From Pseudomonas cavernicola (GTDB lineage: Bacteria > Pseudomonadota > Gammaproteobacteria > Pseudomonadales > Pseudomonadaceae), in NCBI RefSeq assembly GCF_003596405.1, contig NZ_QYUR01000006.1:1-64000 (forward strand): a stretch of 64,000 nt of DNA, given 5' to 3'. Below are positions 33,522 through 43,916 of this stretch, piece after piece. The translations under genes were made by a program, and so were the position numbers. Numbering within the stretch: position 1 is the stretch's first letter; each line of letters begins with the position of its first letter. The notes beneath the pieces are model-generated. The model saw nothing but the letters and a program-made list of their open reading frames with translations. It was not told the DNA's origin and ran no database searches.

Positions 33522-36025
33522 TGGCGCGCCTACCCTTTCCCCGCCTGCTCGCCCTGGCACTGCGCCAGTTGCTGCGTGATGCCCGCGCCGGCGAGTTGCG
33601 CGTGCTGTTCTTTGCCTTGCTCGTGGCCGTCGCCGCCAGCACCGCCATTGGCTACTTCAGCGCCCGTCTGAACGGCGCCATGCTGCTGCGCGCTACGGAG
33701 TTCCTCGGCGCGGACTTGCTGCTCAGCGGTAGCTCACCGGCTAGCGCCGAACAAATTGCGGCGGGCCAGCGACTGAGCTTGCAACACGCCCAAGTGGTGG
33801 AGTTCTCCAGCGTCATCGCGACCGATGAAAATATCCAATTGGCCAGCGTCAAAGCCGCCGACAGCGCCTATCCGCTGCGCGGCGAGTTGAAAAGCGCCGC
33901 CGCACCTTACCAGACAGAAACCGTCGGCGGCGGCCCGCAGCCTGGCGAAGCCTGGGCCGAGCCACGTCTGCTGGCCGCCTTGAACCTCAAAATCGGCGAT
34001 AGCATCGAGGTCGGCGCCAAGACGTTGCGACTCAGTCGTGTGCTCACCTATGAGCCCGACCGCGCGGGCGACTTTTATAGCCTGACCCCCAGGCTGCTGA
34101 TGAATCTCAGCGACCTCTCCGCGACCGGCATCGTGCAACCAGGCAGCCGCGTGCGTTACCGCGAGCTATGGCGCGGTACAGCAGATGCGCTCGCCAGCTA
34201 TCGCAAGGCAATCAAGCCCACACTCGCCGCACACCAGCAGCTGGAGGATGCGCGCGATGGCAACCGGCAGATCGGCGGAGCCCTCGGCCGTGCCGAGCGT
34301 TACCTGAACCTTGCCAGCTTGGCGGCAGTGCTGCTCGCCGGCGTAGCGGTGGCGCTCTGCGCGACGCGCTTCGCCGCCCGGCGCTTTGACGCAAGCGCCC
34401 TGCTGCGCTGCCTGGGTCTGTCGCGTAGCGAAGCCTTGGGCCTTTACAGCCTGCAACTGGCCATGCTTGGTTTAGCCGCCAGCAGCCTCGGTGCCCTGCT
34501 CGGCTGGCTGGCGCAACAGGGGTTGTTTTATTTATTACAAGGCCTGTTGCCCGCCGAGGTACCGGCCGGTGGCCTGCCCCCTGCCTTGGCCGGGATCGCC
34601 ACGGGCTTGGTTGCCCTGGCAGGGTTTGCTTTACCGCCGCTGGCCGCCCTTGGGCGCGTACCGCCGCTGCGGGTACTGCGGCGCGATCTGCTACCGGTGC
34701 CGCCGAGTTCCTGGCTGGTCTACGGCGCCGCCCTGCTGGCGCTGACCCTGATTATGTGGCGCCTGAGCCTGGATCTGAGCCTGACCCTGGCCCTACTTGG
34801 CGGCGGCCTGATTGCAGCTCTACTGCTCGCAAGCCTGCTCATCTTCGCCCTGCACGGCCTGCGTCGTTTACTGACCCGCGCGTCGCTACCTTTGCGCCTG
34901 GGCCTCGGCCAGTTGCTGCGCCACCCACTGGCAGCCGCCGGGCAAGCCTTGGCATTCGGCCTGATCTTGCTGGCCATGGCACTGATCGCGCTATTGCGTG
35001 GCGAACTGCTGGATAGCTGGCAAGATCAACTACCAAAAGAGGCACCCAATCATTTTGCCTTGAATGTGCTATCGGCCGAGAAGGAGGCCTTCGCCGCACG
35101 TTTAGCTGTGCTCTCGCCACATCCCGCACTGCTCTACCCGGTGGTGCCAGGACGCTTGGTCGCCATCAATGGCGAAACCGTCAAGCGCGTGGTGAGTAAG
35201 GATACGACCGGCGACCGCGCCATCCGCCGCGACCTCAGCCTCACCTGGGCTGCCGAGTTACCACAAGGCAATCGCCTAAGCGCCGGCCGTTGGTGGACCA
35301 GCACTCACGCCAACGGGTTACCCGGCGTTTCAGTCGAGACCAAACTCGCCGCAAGCCTGCAACTCAAACTCGGCGACCGCCTGAGCTTCAGCGTCGGCGG
35401 ACTCAGCCGTGATGCCCAAGTCACCAGCTTGCGCGAGGTCGACTGGGATAGCTTCCAGCCCAATTTCTACATGGTCTTCGAGCCCGGCACCTTGCAGGAT
35501 CTACCCGTCACCTACCTGACCAGCTTCTATCTGCCGCCGCAGCACGAGCGGCAGTTGGTCGAACTGGCCCGCACCTTCCCCGCCGTCACGCTGCTGCAGG
35601 TCGAAGCGCTGCTGGCGCAGCTACGCAGCATCCTCGCCCAGGTCACTTTGGCGGTGGAGTATGTGCTGCTGTTTGTGCTGGCCGCCGGCCTTGCGGTGCT
35701 CTTCGCCGGCCTGCAAGCCACGTTAGATGAGAGGATTCGCCAAGGTGCCCTGTTGCGGGCCCTCGGTGCTGAGCGCGGATTGCTGATCAAGGCGCGGTGT
35801 GCCGAGTTTGGCGTCCTCGGCGCCGCCAGTGGCATGCTGGCGGCGCTGGGCTGCGAATTGGTGAGCTTTCTGCTCTATCGCTTGGCTTTCGACATGGCCT
35901 GGCAGCCGCATCCCTGGTTGCTGCTGTTGCCGTTGCTTGGCGCCCTGCTGGTCGGCAGCGCCGGTGTGCTGGGCACCAGTCGCGCGCTGAACATCAGCCC
36001 ACTGACAGTGCTGCGTGAGGGCTGA
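33521..36025 (+). CDS. ybbP: FtsX-like ABC permease (YbbP type)
   Basis: This 834-aa protein has an N-terminal membrane helix (about 22-42), a large periplasmic region, a first group of four helices (about 265-440), a second periplasmic domain, and the C-terminal FtsX domain (helices near 705-830). This ten-helix double-FtsX layout is that of YbbP. With YbbA it likely exports or extracts a hydrophobic compound; the natural substrate is not known. Its next neighbour is greB, 40 bp on. Confidence 0.9.
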   Translation: MARLPFPRLLALALRQLLRDARAGELRVLFFALLVAVAASTAIGYFSARLNGAMLLRATEFLGADLLLSGSSPASAEQIAAGQRLSLQHAQVVEFSSVIATDENIQLASVKAADSAYPLRGELKSAAAPYQTETVGGGPQPGEAWAEPRLLAALNLKIGDSIEVGAKTLRLSRVLTYEPDRAGDFYSLTPRLLMNLSDLSATGIVQPGSRVRYRELWRGTADALASYRKAIKPTLAAHQQLEDARDGNRQIGGALGRAERYLNLASLAAVLLAGVAVALCATRFAARRFDASALLRCLGLSRSEALGLYSLQLAMLGLAASSLGALLGWLAQQGLFYLLQGLLPAEVPAGGLPPALAGIATGLVALAGFALPPLAALGRVPPLRVLRRDLLPVPPSSWLVYGAALLALTLIMWRLSLDLSLTLALLGGGLIAALLLASLLIFALHGLRRLLTRASLPLRLGLGQLLRHPLAAAGQALAFGLILLAMALIALLRGELLDSWQDQLPKEAPNHFALNVLSAEKEAFAARLAVLSPHPALLYPVVPGRLVAINGETVKRVVSKDTTGDRAIRRDLSLTWAAELPQGNRLSAGRWWTSTHANGLPGVSVETKLAASLQLKLGDRLSFSVGGLSRDAQVTSLREVDWDSFQPNFYMVFEPGTLQDLPVTYLTSFYLPPQHERQLVELARTFPAVTLLQVEALLAQLRSILAQVTLAVEYVLLFVLAAGLAVLFAGLQATLDERIRQGALLRALGAERGLLIKARCAEFGVLGAASGMLAALGCELVSFLLYRLAFDMAWQPHPWLLLLPLLGALLVGSAGVLGTSRALNISPLTVLREG

Positions 36026-36065
36026 GCTTGTTAAACTCGATCTTCATTCTCAATAATAAAACATC

Positions 36066-36563
36066 ATGAGCCGCTACCGCCCACCGCGTTCCGCTGGTAC
36101 CCCGCTGATCACCCCCGAAGGCGAAGCACGAATGCGCGCCGAACTGCACGAACTGTGGCATGTACGCCGACCACAGGTCACCCAGGCCGTTAGCGAGGCC
36201 GCCGCGCTGGGTGATCGTTCGGAGAACGCCGAGTACATTTACGGCAAAAAAATGCTGCGAGAGATCGATAGTCGCGTGCGTTTTCTCAGCAAGCGGCTGG
36301 AAAACCTCAAGGTGGTCAGCGAGCACCCGTCCGATCCGAATAAGGTCTATTTCGGCGCCTGGGTCACGATTGAAGATGAAGGAGGTCAGCAGGCGTGCTA
36401 CCGCATCGTTGGCCCGGACGAGTTGGACCTTAAGCAACACCTGATTAGCATCGACTCACCGCTGGCGCGCGCACTGATCGGCAAAGCGCTGGATGCCGAG
36501 GTGCGAGTTCAGGCGCCGACCGGCGAGAAAACTTGCTACATCGTCGAGATCCAATACCGCTAA
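36066..36563 (+). CDS. greB: Transcription elongation factor GreB
   Basis: This 165-aa protein has an N-terminal coiled coil with the acidic tip GDRSENAEYIYGKK (residues about 49-62; Asp and Glu there drive RNA cleavage in stalled RNA polymerase), and a C-terminal domain with FGAWVTIEDE. Length and the YIYGKK sequence favour GreB over GreA. Confidence 0.95.
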   Translation: MSRYRPPRSAGTPLITPEGEARMRAELHELWHVRRPQVTQAVSEAAALGDRSENAEYIYGKKMLREIDSRVRFLSKRLENLKVVSEHPSDPNKVYFGAWVTIEDEGGQQACYRIVGPDELDLKQHLISIDSPLARALIGKALDAEVRVQAPTGEKTCYIVEIQYR

Positions 36564-36620
36564 GCCCAGCCGGTCTTGCTTGCCGGTGAGATAAGGTCGG
36601 CGGCGCAGCCAAAGGCCGAC

Positions 36621-36929
36621 TTAGCGCCGGGTAATCAACCCCTGCCGTGCCACACGCGTCAGTTCCCGCACGACTTCCTGCAAACGCTCGGCAGTCGGCG
36701 CCTGCACCACTGCCAAGTCGAAACTGTCGGCCGCGAAGCGCGCCAGCGACTCGTCATCGCGAGAAAATTGGATCAGGAAAGTGCGTGATCCATGCCAGCG
36801 CTTCGGCCAGCCATCGAGATAACGCAGCAATGTCGGCTGGTGATTGCCGCCGAGAAGGATTTTCGGATTGCGTTGAACCAACCCGGAAGTGATCGGGGCC
36901 AGACGTACCAGAGGCTTAGGACAGCTCAT
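36621..36929 (-). CDS. Conserved hypothetical protein
   Basis: This 102-aa basic protein has a central HGSRTFLIQFSRDDESLARF and no membrane segment or known motif. The start at 36929 (MSCPKPLV) has ggag about ten bases upstream; longer in-frame starts up to 37067 lack one. It lies between greB and thpR as in P. aeruginosa (PA2860 from memory). No function can be assigned. Confidence 0.6.
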   Translation of the reverse strand: MSCPKPLVRLAPITSGLVQRNPKILLGGNHQPTLLRYLDGWPKRWHGSRTFLIQFSRDDESLARFAADSFDLAVVQAPTAERLQEVVRELTRVARQGLITRR

Positions 36930-37151
36930 ACAGTTGTGTCTCCGCCTCAAGAATTCCGCTAGGCAGCGGTGAGAGGCGACACCGAACCAGCGCTTTAGCG
37001 GTATTTCGAAGCCTTGGTGAAAGACTTCTATGAGAAACCTTCGTGGAAGGTGCTCGGCGCCCCGCAAGTAGCTGTTTAAATCGGCGCATGGGGCGGAATC
37101 CTAGAGAAGCACAGGCAATACTGTCAAGACGCCCCCCTGGAGCAGTCAGCC

Positions 37152-37724
37152 ATGAGCACACCACCTCTGCACTTATTCTTTGCCCTAGCCTGCCCGCCCG
37201 ATCTGGCCCGAAACATCACCGCCTGGCGTGACGATCTGCAACTGGACGGCCGTCCGGTTGCCGCGAGCAATCTACATCTGACCCTGGCCTTTCTCGGCAG
37301 CCAGCCACGTGGACGTTTGGGCGATCTGAAAGCGCTTGCTGCCGGTCTGCAGGCGCCGGCCTTTAATCTGCAGTTGGACTCGCTGTGCCGCTGGCGCAAT
37401 GGCCTGCTCTATCTCGCCCCCAGCCAGCCGCCAGCGGCACTGCTGGCTTTGGCCCAGCGGCTGCGCGACGATTTGCTCAGCGCGGGTTTCAGCCTGGAAA
37501 GCCGCCCCTTCCACGTTCACCTGACCTTGACTCGCCGCTGCCCTCTGTTTCCGGCCGATGCCAACCCATCCTTCGATTGGCCAGTAAGCGAGTTCGCCTT
37601 GTTCGCCTCGGAAAACACTGCCCGTGGCACGCACTATCGGCTACTAGAACGCTGGCAATTACACCCAAACGGCAGCGCTGTCGTTTCACCGCGTAACAGC
37701 AGAAGCTCCTTGCAGGGCCCCTGA
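37152..37724 (+). CDS. thpR: RNA 2',3'-cyclic phosphodiesterase ThpR (LigT)
   Basis: This 190-aa protein of the 2H phosphoesterase family has the two H-x-T-x motifs HLTLAF (near 41-46) and HLTLTR (near 125-130). These enzymes open 2',3'-cyclic phosphates and can join tRNA halves with 2',5' bonds in vitro. The C-terminal Ser-rich tail after residue 178 is probably not part of the fold. Confidence 0.92.
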   Translation: MSTPPLHLFFALACPPDLARNITAWRDDLQLDGRPVAASNLHLTLAFLGSQPRGRLGDLKALAAGLQAPAFNLQLDSLCRWRNGLLYLAPSQPPAALLALAQRLRDDLLSAGFSLESRPFHVHLTLTRRCPLFPADANPSFDWPVSEFALFASENTARGTHYRLLERWQLHPNGSAVVSPRNSRSSLQGP

Positions 37725-37784
37725 AAACTCTCAAATCGCGCGCTAAAGCTCGCCCCAGAGCCCCTGCCTGCTGCTGCCTGAAAA

Positions 37785-37799
37785 TGGCATGAAATGTGC
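37785..37799 (+). promoter_or_regulatory. Candidate sigma-54 promoter of the lipase operon
   Basis: The sequence tggcatgaaatgtgc has GG and GC separated by exactly ten bases, the -24/-12 spacing needed for RpoN. It lies 96 bp before the lipA start. Lipase operons of P. aeruginosa and P. alcaligenes are known to use sigma-54. The match is imperfect at the -12 side (gtgc for ttgc). Confidence 0.6.
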
Positions 37800-37816
37800 G
37801 CTGTCCCCTGCGCTGA

Positions 37817-38839
<1,023 letters not shown>

Positions 38840-38919
38840 ACACGGGCACCGGGGCCCGGCAGGGCCCCGACTTCCCACTGAACATGCTGATCATGACCCG
38901 CTCAATATGAGTAACACCC

Positions 38920-39951
38920 GTGAAGAAACTCTTGCTGCTTCTGCCTGTTGCGTTTACTGCCTGTGTGGCGCTGATGCTCTACCTGCAACCGCGCGATATA
39001 CCGGCCAAGGTAGCCCTGACACCAGCGCCGGCCGATACGGCCGAGCCGTCTAACACTCATGCTTCGACTGCGCCCAGCAACGTGCCAGCAGCACGTTTGC
39101 CGGCCACGCTACAACCGCTCCCACCCTCCTTCAGTGGCACGCAGGTCGACGGTAGCTTTCATCTCGACGCAGCCGGCAACCTGCTGCTCAGCGAGGACAT
39201 CCGGCGGATCTTCGATTACTTTTTGAGCTCGATTGGCGAGGAGTCATTGCACATCAGCGTCAAGCGGCTGCAAGACTACATAGCCAGCCAGCTCGAGCAG
39301 CCAGCCGAAAGCCAGGCCCTGGCCCTGCTCGATCAGTACCTGAACTACAAACGTGAACTGGCACTGCTGGAGCGCGACATGCCACAGCTGAGCAGCCTGG
39401 ACGCGATCCGTCAGCGCGAAGCCGCGGTCCAGGGACTACGGGCGCGACTGTTTAGCCCTGAGGCGCATCAGGCGTTTTTCGCCCAAGAAGAGGCCTACAA
39501 CCAGTTCAGCCTGCAACGCCTGGCCATCAGCCGCGACGACAGCCTGGATGCCGCCGCCAAAGGAGCCGCGCTGGATCGTCTGCGCGAAAGCCTGCCACCG
39601 GAGTTGCAGGACAGCGTACTGCCACAATTGCAAAACGAGTTGCACACGCAGACCGCGCAACTGCAAGCACAAGGTGCCAGCGTCGAGCAGATCCGCGCGC
39701 TGCGCCAACAATTGGTAGGCGCTGAGGCCACCGCTCGACTGGAAGCGCTGGATCAGCAGCGTGCTGGTTGGAATCAGCGCGTGGCGAGCTACAGCGCCGC
39801 GAAAGCCAAGATCCAAGCCCAGCAAGGGCTGAGCCCTGCGGATAAAACCAACGCTATCACCCAACTGGCTGAAGAGCAGTTCAACGAGCATGAACGCCTG
39901 CGCCTGGATGCTGCCATACAGCTCGCTGCTCGTAGCCAGGGCAAACCCTAA
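38920..39951 (+). CDS. lifO: Lipase-specific foldase (lipase chaperone)
   Basis: This 343-aa protein has an inner membrane anchor (residues about 3-21), a Pro/Ala-rich linker (to about 70), then the all-helical chaperone domain starting with [20 protein letters not shown], which holds the family's RxxFDY-type motif as RRIFDYFLS. It wraps the lipase in the periplasm and is needed for its folding. The start is a GTG with weak ribosome site, suggesting coupling to lipA. Confidence 0.94.
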   Translation: MKKLLLLLPVAFTACVALMLYLQPRDIPAKVALTPAPADTAEPSNTHASTAPSNVPAARLPATLQPLPPSFSGTQVDGSFHLDAAGNLLLSEDIRRIFDYFLSSIGEESLHISVKRLQDYIASQLEQPAESQALALLDQYLNYKRELALLERDMPQLSSLDAIRQREAAVQGLRARLFSPEAHQAFFAQEEAYNQFSLQRLAISRDDSLDAAAKGAALDRLRESLPPELQDSVLPQLQNELHTQTAQLQAQGASVEQIRALRQQLVGAEATARLEALDQQRAGWNQRVASYSAAKAKIQAQQGLSPADKTNAITQLAEEQFNEHERLRLDAAIQLAARSQGKP

Positions 39952-40245
39952 AACGCCGAAAGCCCGCATAAGCAGGCCGTGTGAAAGCGTAGTGAGCGAA
40001 GGTCAGGGCCGCACCCGTTCCCTACGGGTAGCGGCATTCCCCACATCCATGTGGGTCACAAGGCGCAACGCAGTAGAGCGGAGCGGAGTAACAGCCGCAG
40101 GCTGGCCCGAAGGGCGAGCGCCAGCGAGTCAAAACAGGCGAAAAAGCGCAATTTACGTGTTGTAAATGAGCATTTGAGCCTGTTTTTAACGCCGTGTAAC
40201 CGAGCACAGTAGTTTCCACACCGCCTGACAAGGCGGGCTTTCGTT
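39952..40245. repeat. Repeat-filled gap after lifO with a split terminator
   Basis: The stretch begins aacgccgaaagcccgc (39952-39967) and ends with the hairpin ccgcct-gaca-aggcgg followed by gctttcgtt (40221-40245); the first and last parts are inverted copies, like one terminator pulled apart. Between them, 40070-40173 shares about 100 bp with the inside of the MITE-like element at 31965-32220. A smaller stem (aaaacaggc ... gcctgtttt) lies at 40132-40188. No coding sequence is seen. Confidence 0.65.
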
Positions 40246-40259
40246 TATCACGTAAGGCT

Positions 40260-40694
40260 TCAGCTGGCGATACGACGATCTAGCGACAGCTTGCCAGCCC
40301 CTTCGATCAGCAGTACTGCACTGATCATCGCCAGGATCATCGCGTACTCAAAGCCATTCGCGGTGATAAAGAAGCCGTTGAGCCAATGCACAGTCAACAC
40401 CGCCACCAGCATCGCTACTGCCAGAGCAATCGCTGCCGGGCGCACCAACAAACCAATCACCAATGCCAGGCCGCCGAAGAACTCCACACTACCGGCCAAC
40501 AACGCCATCTGGTAACCGGGCGTGATACCCACGCTCTCCATCCACTGACCGACGCCCACCAGGCCGTAGCCCCCAAACCATGCGAACAACTTCTGCGAGC
40601 CATGAGCGGCGAAGGTCAGGCCGGTGGCCACGCGAAGAAGGGTAATGCCATAGCCCGCATGAGTAGAAAGCATGGATTTGATCAGGTTTTTCAT
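40260..40694 (-). CDS. DoxX family membrane protein
   Basis: This 144-aa protein has four membrane helices (about 15-35, 55-78, 82-102 and 110-132) and the DoxX signature around GLTFAAHGSQKLFAWFGG and PAIALAVAMLVAVLTVHW. Homologues are linked to oxidoreductase or thiol-stress complexes; no clear role here. A good ribosome site (aggac) precedes the ATG. It is monocistronic, convergent with lifO. Confidence 0.88.
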   Translation of the reverse strand: MKNLIKSMLSTHAGYGITLLRVATGLTFAAHGSQKLFAWFGGYGLVGVGQWMESVGITPGYQMALLAGSVEFFGGLALVIGLLVRPAAIALAVAMLVAVLTVHWLNGFFITANGFEYAMILAMISAVLLIEGAGKLSLDRRIAS

Positions 40695-40797
40695 TGCTGT
40701 TGTCCTTTTGCTTGTGAGGTGTTGTTGGACAATAGCCTAGAAGATATTTTCGATATTAAAACCGCAAATTATCGTTATTCACCATCGAATAATCGGA

Positions 40798-42219
40798 TCA
40801 CTTTCGCAAACTCGCTACCCGACCCTGCGGCTCCAGTCGATAACGCTCACGGTCATAGGCCAGGTAGTACTTGTTGACCGCGTTGACATAACTGACGACG
40901 CCCATCCCCACCTGCTCCATGGCAATACGCTCGACCTGGAAGAACCACTGATTAGGGTTCAGACCCCGGCGGCGCGCCTCCGCACGAAAGCCTTGCACGC
41001 GCTGCGGCCCCAGGTTGTAAGCGGCCAGGGTAAAGGCCATGCGCTCACGCTCGTTGATCTGGGCGCTGTTGAAAAAGTTGCGGCGCAACATGGCCAAGTA
41101 CTTGGCGCTAGCCTGCACATTGCCGTCCAGCGCCTGCACATTACTGACCCCGACGCTACGCGCTGCCGCGGGGGTGATTTGCATCAGCCCGGTCGCCCCA
41201 CCAGCGCCACGCGCCCCCGGGTTCATCGTCGACTCTTTGTAGGCCAGCGCAGCCAGCGCTAGCCAATCGAAGTCCTGCTGCTCGGCATAACGCTGCAACA
41301 CCGGGCGGACTTTCTCCAGACGCTGTCGATCAGCCCGCGCCAGCGGATAATGCACCTGGTACAGGCGGCGATAGACGCGCTGAAACACCGCGTCTTGATC
41401 CGTCGGGTTGTGATAGGTCTTGAGAAAACGGTCGATGCTGGCGCGCAGCATTGGCGTATCGCGGCGCACGAACCAGTTGATATCGCCCTCGTTAGTCAGC
41501 ATCAGATGACGCTCAATGCGCAGTTTCGGCATGACCTTAACCCAACGTTCGGCAATCGGCTGCTCGACCGCAGTCAGGGTAAAGATGCCGGCCTGCACCA
41601 TCTCCAGCACGTCTTCTACCGCCAGGCTGGGGTCAACCCACTCGACCAGGATGGGCGGCAGTTTACGTTGCGCCAGCTTCTGGTTAACCGCGCGCAGTGC
41701 CTCGGCGGCAGCGCTACCCGCCGGCAAGGCCAAGCTGCGGCCCGCCAACTGCTCCAAGCGCTGGTAACGCCGACCGCCCTGACGGCCGACCAAGACCAAC
41801 GGCACATCACTGCGAATCGCCACGCTCGGGCTGACATCCTGCCCGCTACGAGCGCTCAGCAACTCGCCAGGGACAACCAGATCGCCTTCGCCACGCTGCA
41901 GAGCGCCAAGCAACTGATCTTTGGCTTTCGGGATAATCTTCAGGGTCAGGCTGCGGCCATTACCCGCGTTGCGATTGAGGTACTGCTCGAAAGCACGCAA
42001 GCGGTGATATTCGACGCCAATCGCCTGCCCCTTGACCTCGCCAGAGCTATTGCGGCTCTGGTTGACCAATACGCGCAATACCCCGCTACTGCGAATCTGC
42101 CCCAGGTCGCGGGCATCACTTGGGTGCTGCCAGCCTTCCGGTGGTCCAGCCAAGCGCGCAGCCGCCGGTAACGGCAGCAGCGCCAGCAGGCAGAACAGAA
42201 GCAACAGCGGTCGCGTCAT
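40798..42219 (-). CDS. mltF: MltF-like membrane-bound lytic transglycosylase
   Basis: This 473-aa exported protein has a signal peptide (to about residue 20), a solute-binding-type domain (SBP_bac_3, about 38-265), then an SLT lysozyme-like domain (about 310-440) with ALAYKESTMNPGARG (catalytic Glu in KES), GATGLMQITP and AYNLGPQRV. It cleaves peptidoglycan glycan strands, with the first domain regulating activity. The start is the ATG at 42219 with ggag five bases upstream. It matches the PA2865 (MltF2) type by layout. Confidence 0.9.
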   Translation of the reverse strand: MTRPLLLLFCLLALLPLPAAARLAGPPEGWQHPSDARDLGQIRSSGVLRVLVNQSRNSSGEVKGQAIGVEYHRLRAFEQYLNRNAGNGRSLTLKIIPKAKDQLLGALQRGEGDLVVPGELLSARSGQDVSPSVAIRSDVPLVLVGRQGGRRYQRLEQLAGRSLALPAGSAAAEALRAVNQKLAQRKLPPILVEWVDPSLAVEDVLEMVQAGIFTLTAVEQPIAERWVKVMPKLRIERHLMLTNEGDINWFVRRDTPMLRASIDRFLKTYHNPTDQDAVFQRVYRRLYQVHYPLARADRQRLEKVRPVLQRYAEQQDFDWLALAALAYKESTMNPGARGAGGATGLMQITPAAARSVGVSNVQALDGNVQASAKYLAMLRRNFFNSAQINERERMAFTLAAYNLGPQRVQGFRAEARRRGLNPNQWFFQVERIAMEQVGMGVVSYVNAVNKYYLAYDRERYRLEPQGRVASLRK

Positions 42220-42455
42220 CAAGTCTCCAGAAGAGGGTCAGGCTGGTCGCAGCCAACCTGGCCGACTGAGAGCACTGCACCCGGAAACAAGTTCCCGGCG
42301 CGCGCGGGGCGCGGAGGTTCGCATAGCTCGCCTCCAGATGCCAGCCTCAGCACGTATTCGACATTAACAACAACCGCTAAATATCTGTAATTATTGAATT
42401 TATTTATAAACAAATAGCTCTGTTATGCTGCACCGCTCAGCACTGAGGTGGCACC

Positions 42456-43268
42456 ATGCAACTCATCGACATCGGCGTCAATCTGACCCACGCCAGCTTT
42501 GCGCAGAAGCATGAAGCAGTCCTCGCTCGCGCCTACGCAGCAGGCGTTACTCAGTTGGTGCTGACTGGCACCAGCCTGGAAGGCAGCGAACAGGCGCTTG
42601 CGCTCTGCCGCCAAGAGGATGAAACCGGCACTCGGCTGTTCTGCACCGCCGGTATTCATCCGCATGACGCCAGCAGTTGGAACAGCGCTAGCGCGAGCCA
42701 GTTGAGCACCTTGCTGAAGGAGCAAGAAGTGCGTGCCGTCGGCGAATGCGGGCTGGACTTCAATCGCGATTTCTCGCCACGCCCGCAACAGGAAAAAGCC
42801 CTGGAAGAACAACTGGCGCTGGCCGTGGAACTGCAGCTCCCGGTGTTCCTGCACGAACGCGAGGCCGACCAGCGCCTGCTAGAAATTCTGCGCGACTACC
42901 GTGATCGTCTACCGGCTGCGGTGGTGCATTGTTTTACCGGCGAGAAACGTGCGCTGTTCAACTATCTCGATTTGGATCTGCATATCGGCATTACCGGCTG
43001 GATCTGCGATGAGCGCCGAGGCACTCATCTGCACCCATTGATGCGGGAAATTCCCACGGGGCGACTGATGTTGGAAAGCGATGCACCCTTCCTGCTACCC
43101 CGCAGCCTGCGCCCGAAACCGAAGAATGGGCGCAACGAGCCGGCCTTTCTGCTAGAGGTGCTGCACGAAATTGCCCGCCACCGCGGGGAAAGCCCAGAAC
43201 AGTTGGCCGAGCACACCACCGCTTGCTCCCGCGCCTTCTTCGCCCTACCAGAGATCGCCAACGCCTAG
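42456..43268 (+). CDS. tatD: TatD family metal-dependent DNase
   Basis: This 270-aa TIM-barrel hydrolase has metal site residues in DIGVNLTH at the start, AGIHPHD (near 66-72), [12 protein letters not shown] (Glu near 96), [14 protein letters not shown] and ESDAPFL near the end. Members cut DNA from the 3' end and act in DNA repair or fragmentation; the cellular target here is not certain. Ribosome site gaggtg. Confidence 0.9.
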   Translation: MQLIDIGVNLTHASFAQKHEAVLARAYAAGVTQLVLTGTSLEGSEQALALCRQEDETGTRLFCTAGIHPHDASSWNSASASQLSTLLKEQEVRAVGECGLDFNRDFSPRPQQEKALEEQLALAVELQLPVFLHEREADQRLLEILRDYRDRLPAAVVHCFTGEKRALFNYLDLDLHIGITGWICDERRGTHLHPLMREIPTGRLMLESDAPFLLPRSLRPKPKNGRNEPAFLLEVLHEIARHRGESPEQLAEHTTACSRAFFALPEIANA

Positions 43269-43329
43269 GCTGTAGCCGCCCTCAACGAGCCATTCAGCCG
43301 GCACGAAATAACCAGTAGGAACAGGAACT

Positions 43330-43393
43330 GTAGGAGCCAGCTTGCTGGCGAAAGCCGTCGCGCAAAAGCATCGCCAGCAAGCTGGCTCCTACA
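43330..43393. repeat. REP doublet (BIME-like)
   Basis: The sequence gtaggagccagcttgctggc and its inverted partner gccagcaagctggctcctac face each other around a 24-bp centre. This is the classic Pseudomonas REP palindrome. It fills the middle of a 264-bp gap between the TatD gene and the DUF962 gene; nothing else is seen there. Confidence 0.93.
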
Positions 43394-43532
43394 AAGGCCC
43401 CCGCCATTTCATTTTGCTTAGCTGCAGCGTCTATTAAGTAGCCTCTGTCTGACCGGGCCAGCCATACGCCAGACACCAGCGCGAACCTCAACAGCTGCCT
43501 AAACTCTCTGCAAACCTTCCGAGGATTGCATC

Positions 43533-43895
43533 ATGGGCAGACACCGCCCTAACCTGCTGACCTGGCAATGGCGCGGCTACGCCGCCACCCACCGCAATCC
43601 GATCAACTTGATCGTGCACCTGATCGCCGTGCCGCTGTTTGTCCTGGCCAGCCTGGTGCTGCTGTCCGCCCTGTTCCAGCTCAGCGTACTGCCGCTGATC
43701 CTGGGCGTGATCGGCCTGCTCGCCGCCCTCGCACTGCAGGCCCATGGCCACCGCCTGGAGAGCAAGCCCCAGGAGCCGTTCAGCGACACGACCGATGCCG
43801 TACAGCGGCTGTTGCTCGAGCAGTTCTTCACCTTCCCGCGCTTTGTCCTCAACGGCGGCTGGTGGCGGGCCTGGAAAACCCGTCAGCGGCGTTAA
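43533..43895 (+). CDS. DUF962 / Mpo1-like membrane protein
   Basis: This 120-aa protein has the family motif NPINLIVHLIAVPLF (residues about 22-36) and two to three membrane helices (to about 73), followed by a basic tail. Yeast Mpo1 is an iron-dependent dioxygenase of fatty-acid alpha-oxidation; conserved His in HRNPIN, IVHL and HGHRLE are present here. A bacterial function is not established. Ribosome site agga. Confidence 0.82.
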   Translation: MGRHRPNLLTWQWRGYAATHRNPINLIVHLIAVPLFVLASLVLLSALFQLSVLPLILGVIGLLAALALQAHGHRLESKPQEPFSDTTDAVQRLLLEQFFTFPRFVLNGGWWRAWKTRQRR

Positions 43896-43916
43896 GTGCA
43901 GCGGTGCCGACGAGCC

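Noticed and set aside
43330..43393. CRISPR-like repeat or terminator
   Set aside because: There is only one inverted pair, with the typical Pseudomonas REP sequence and no spacers.
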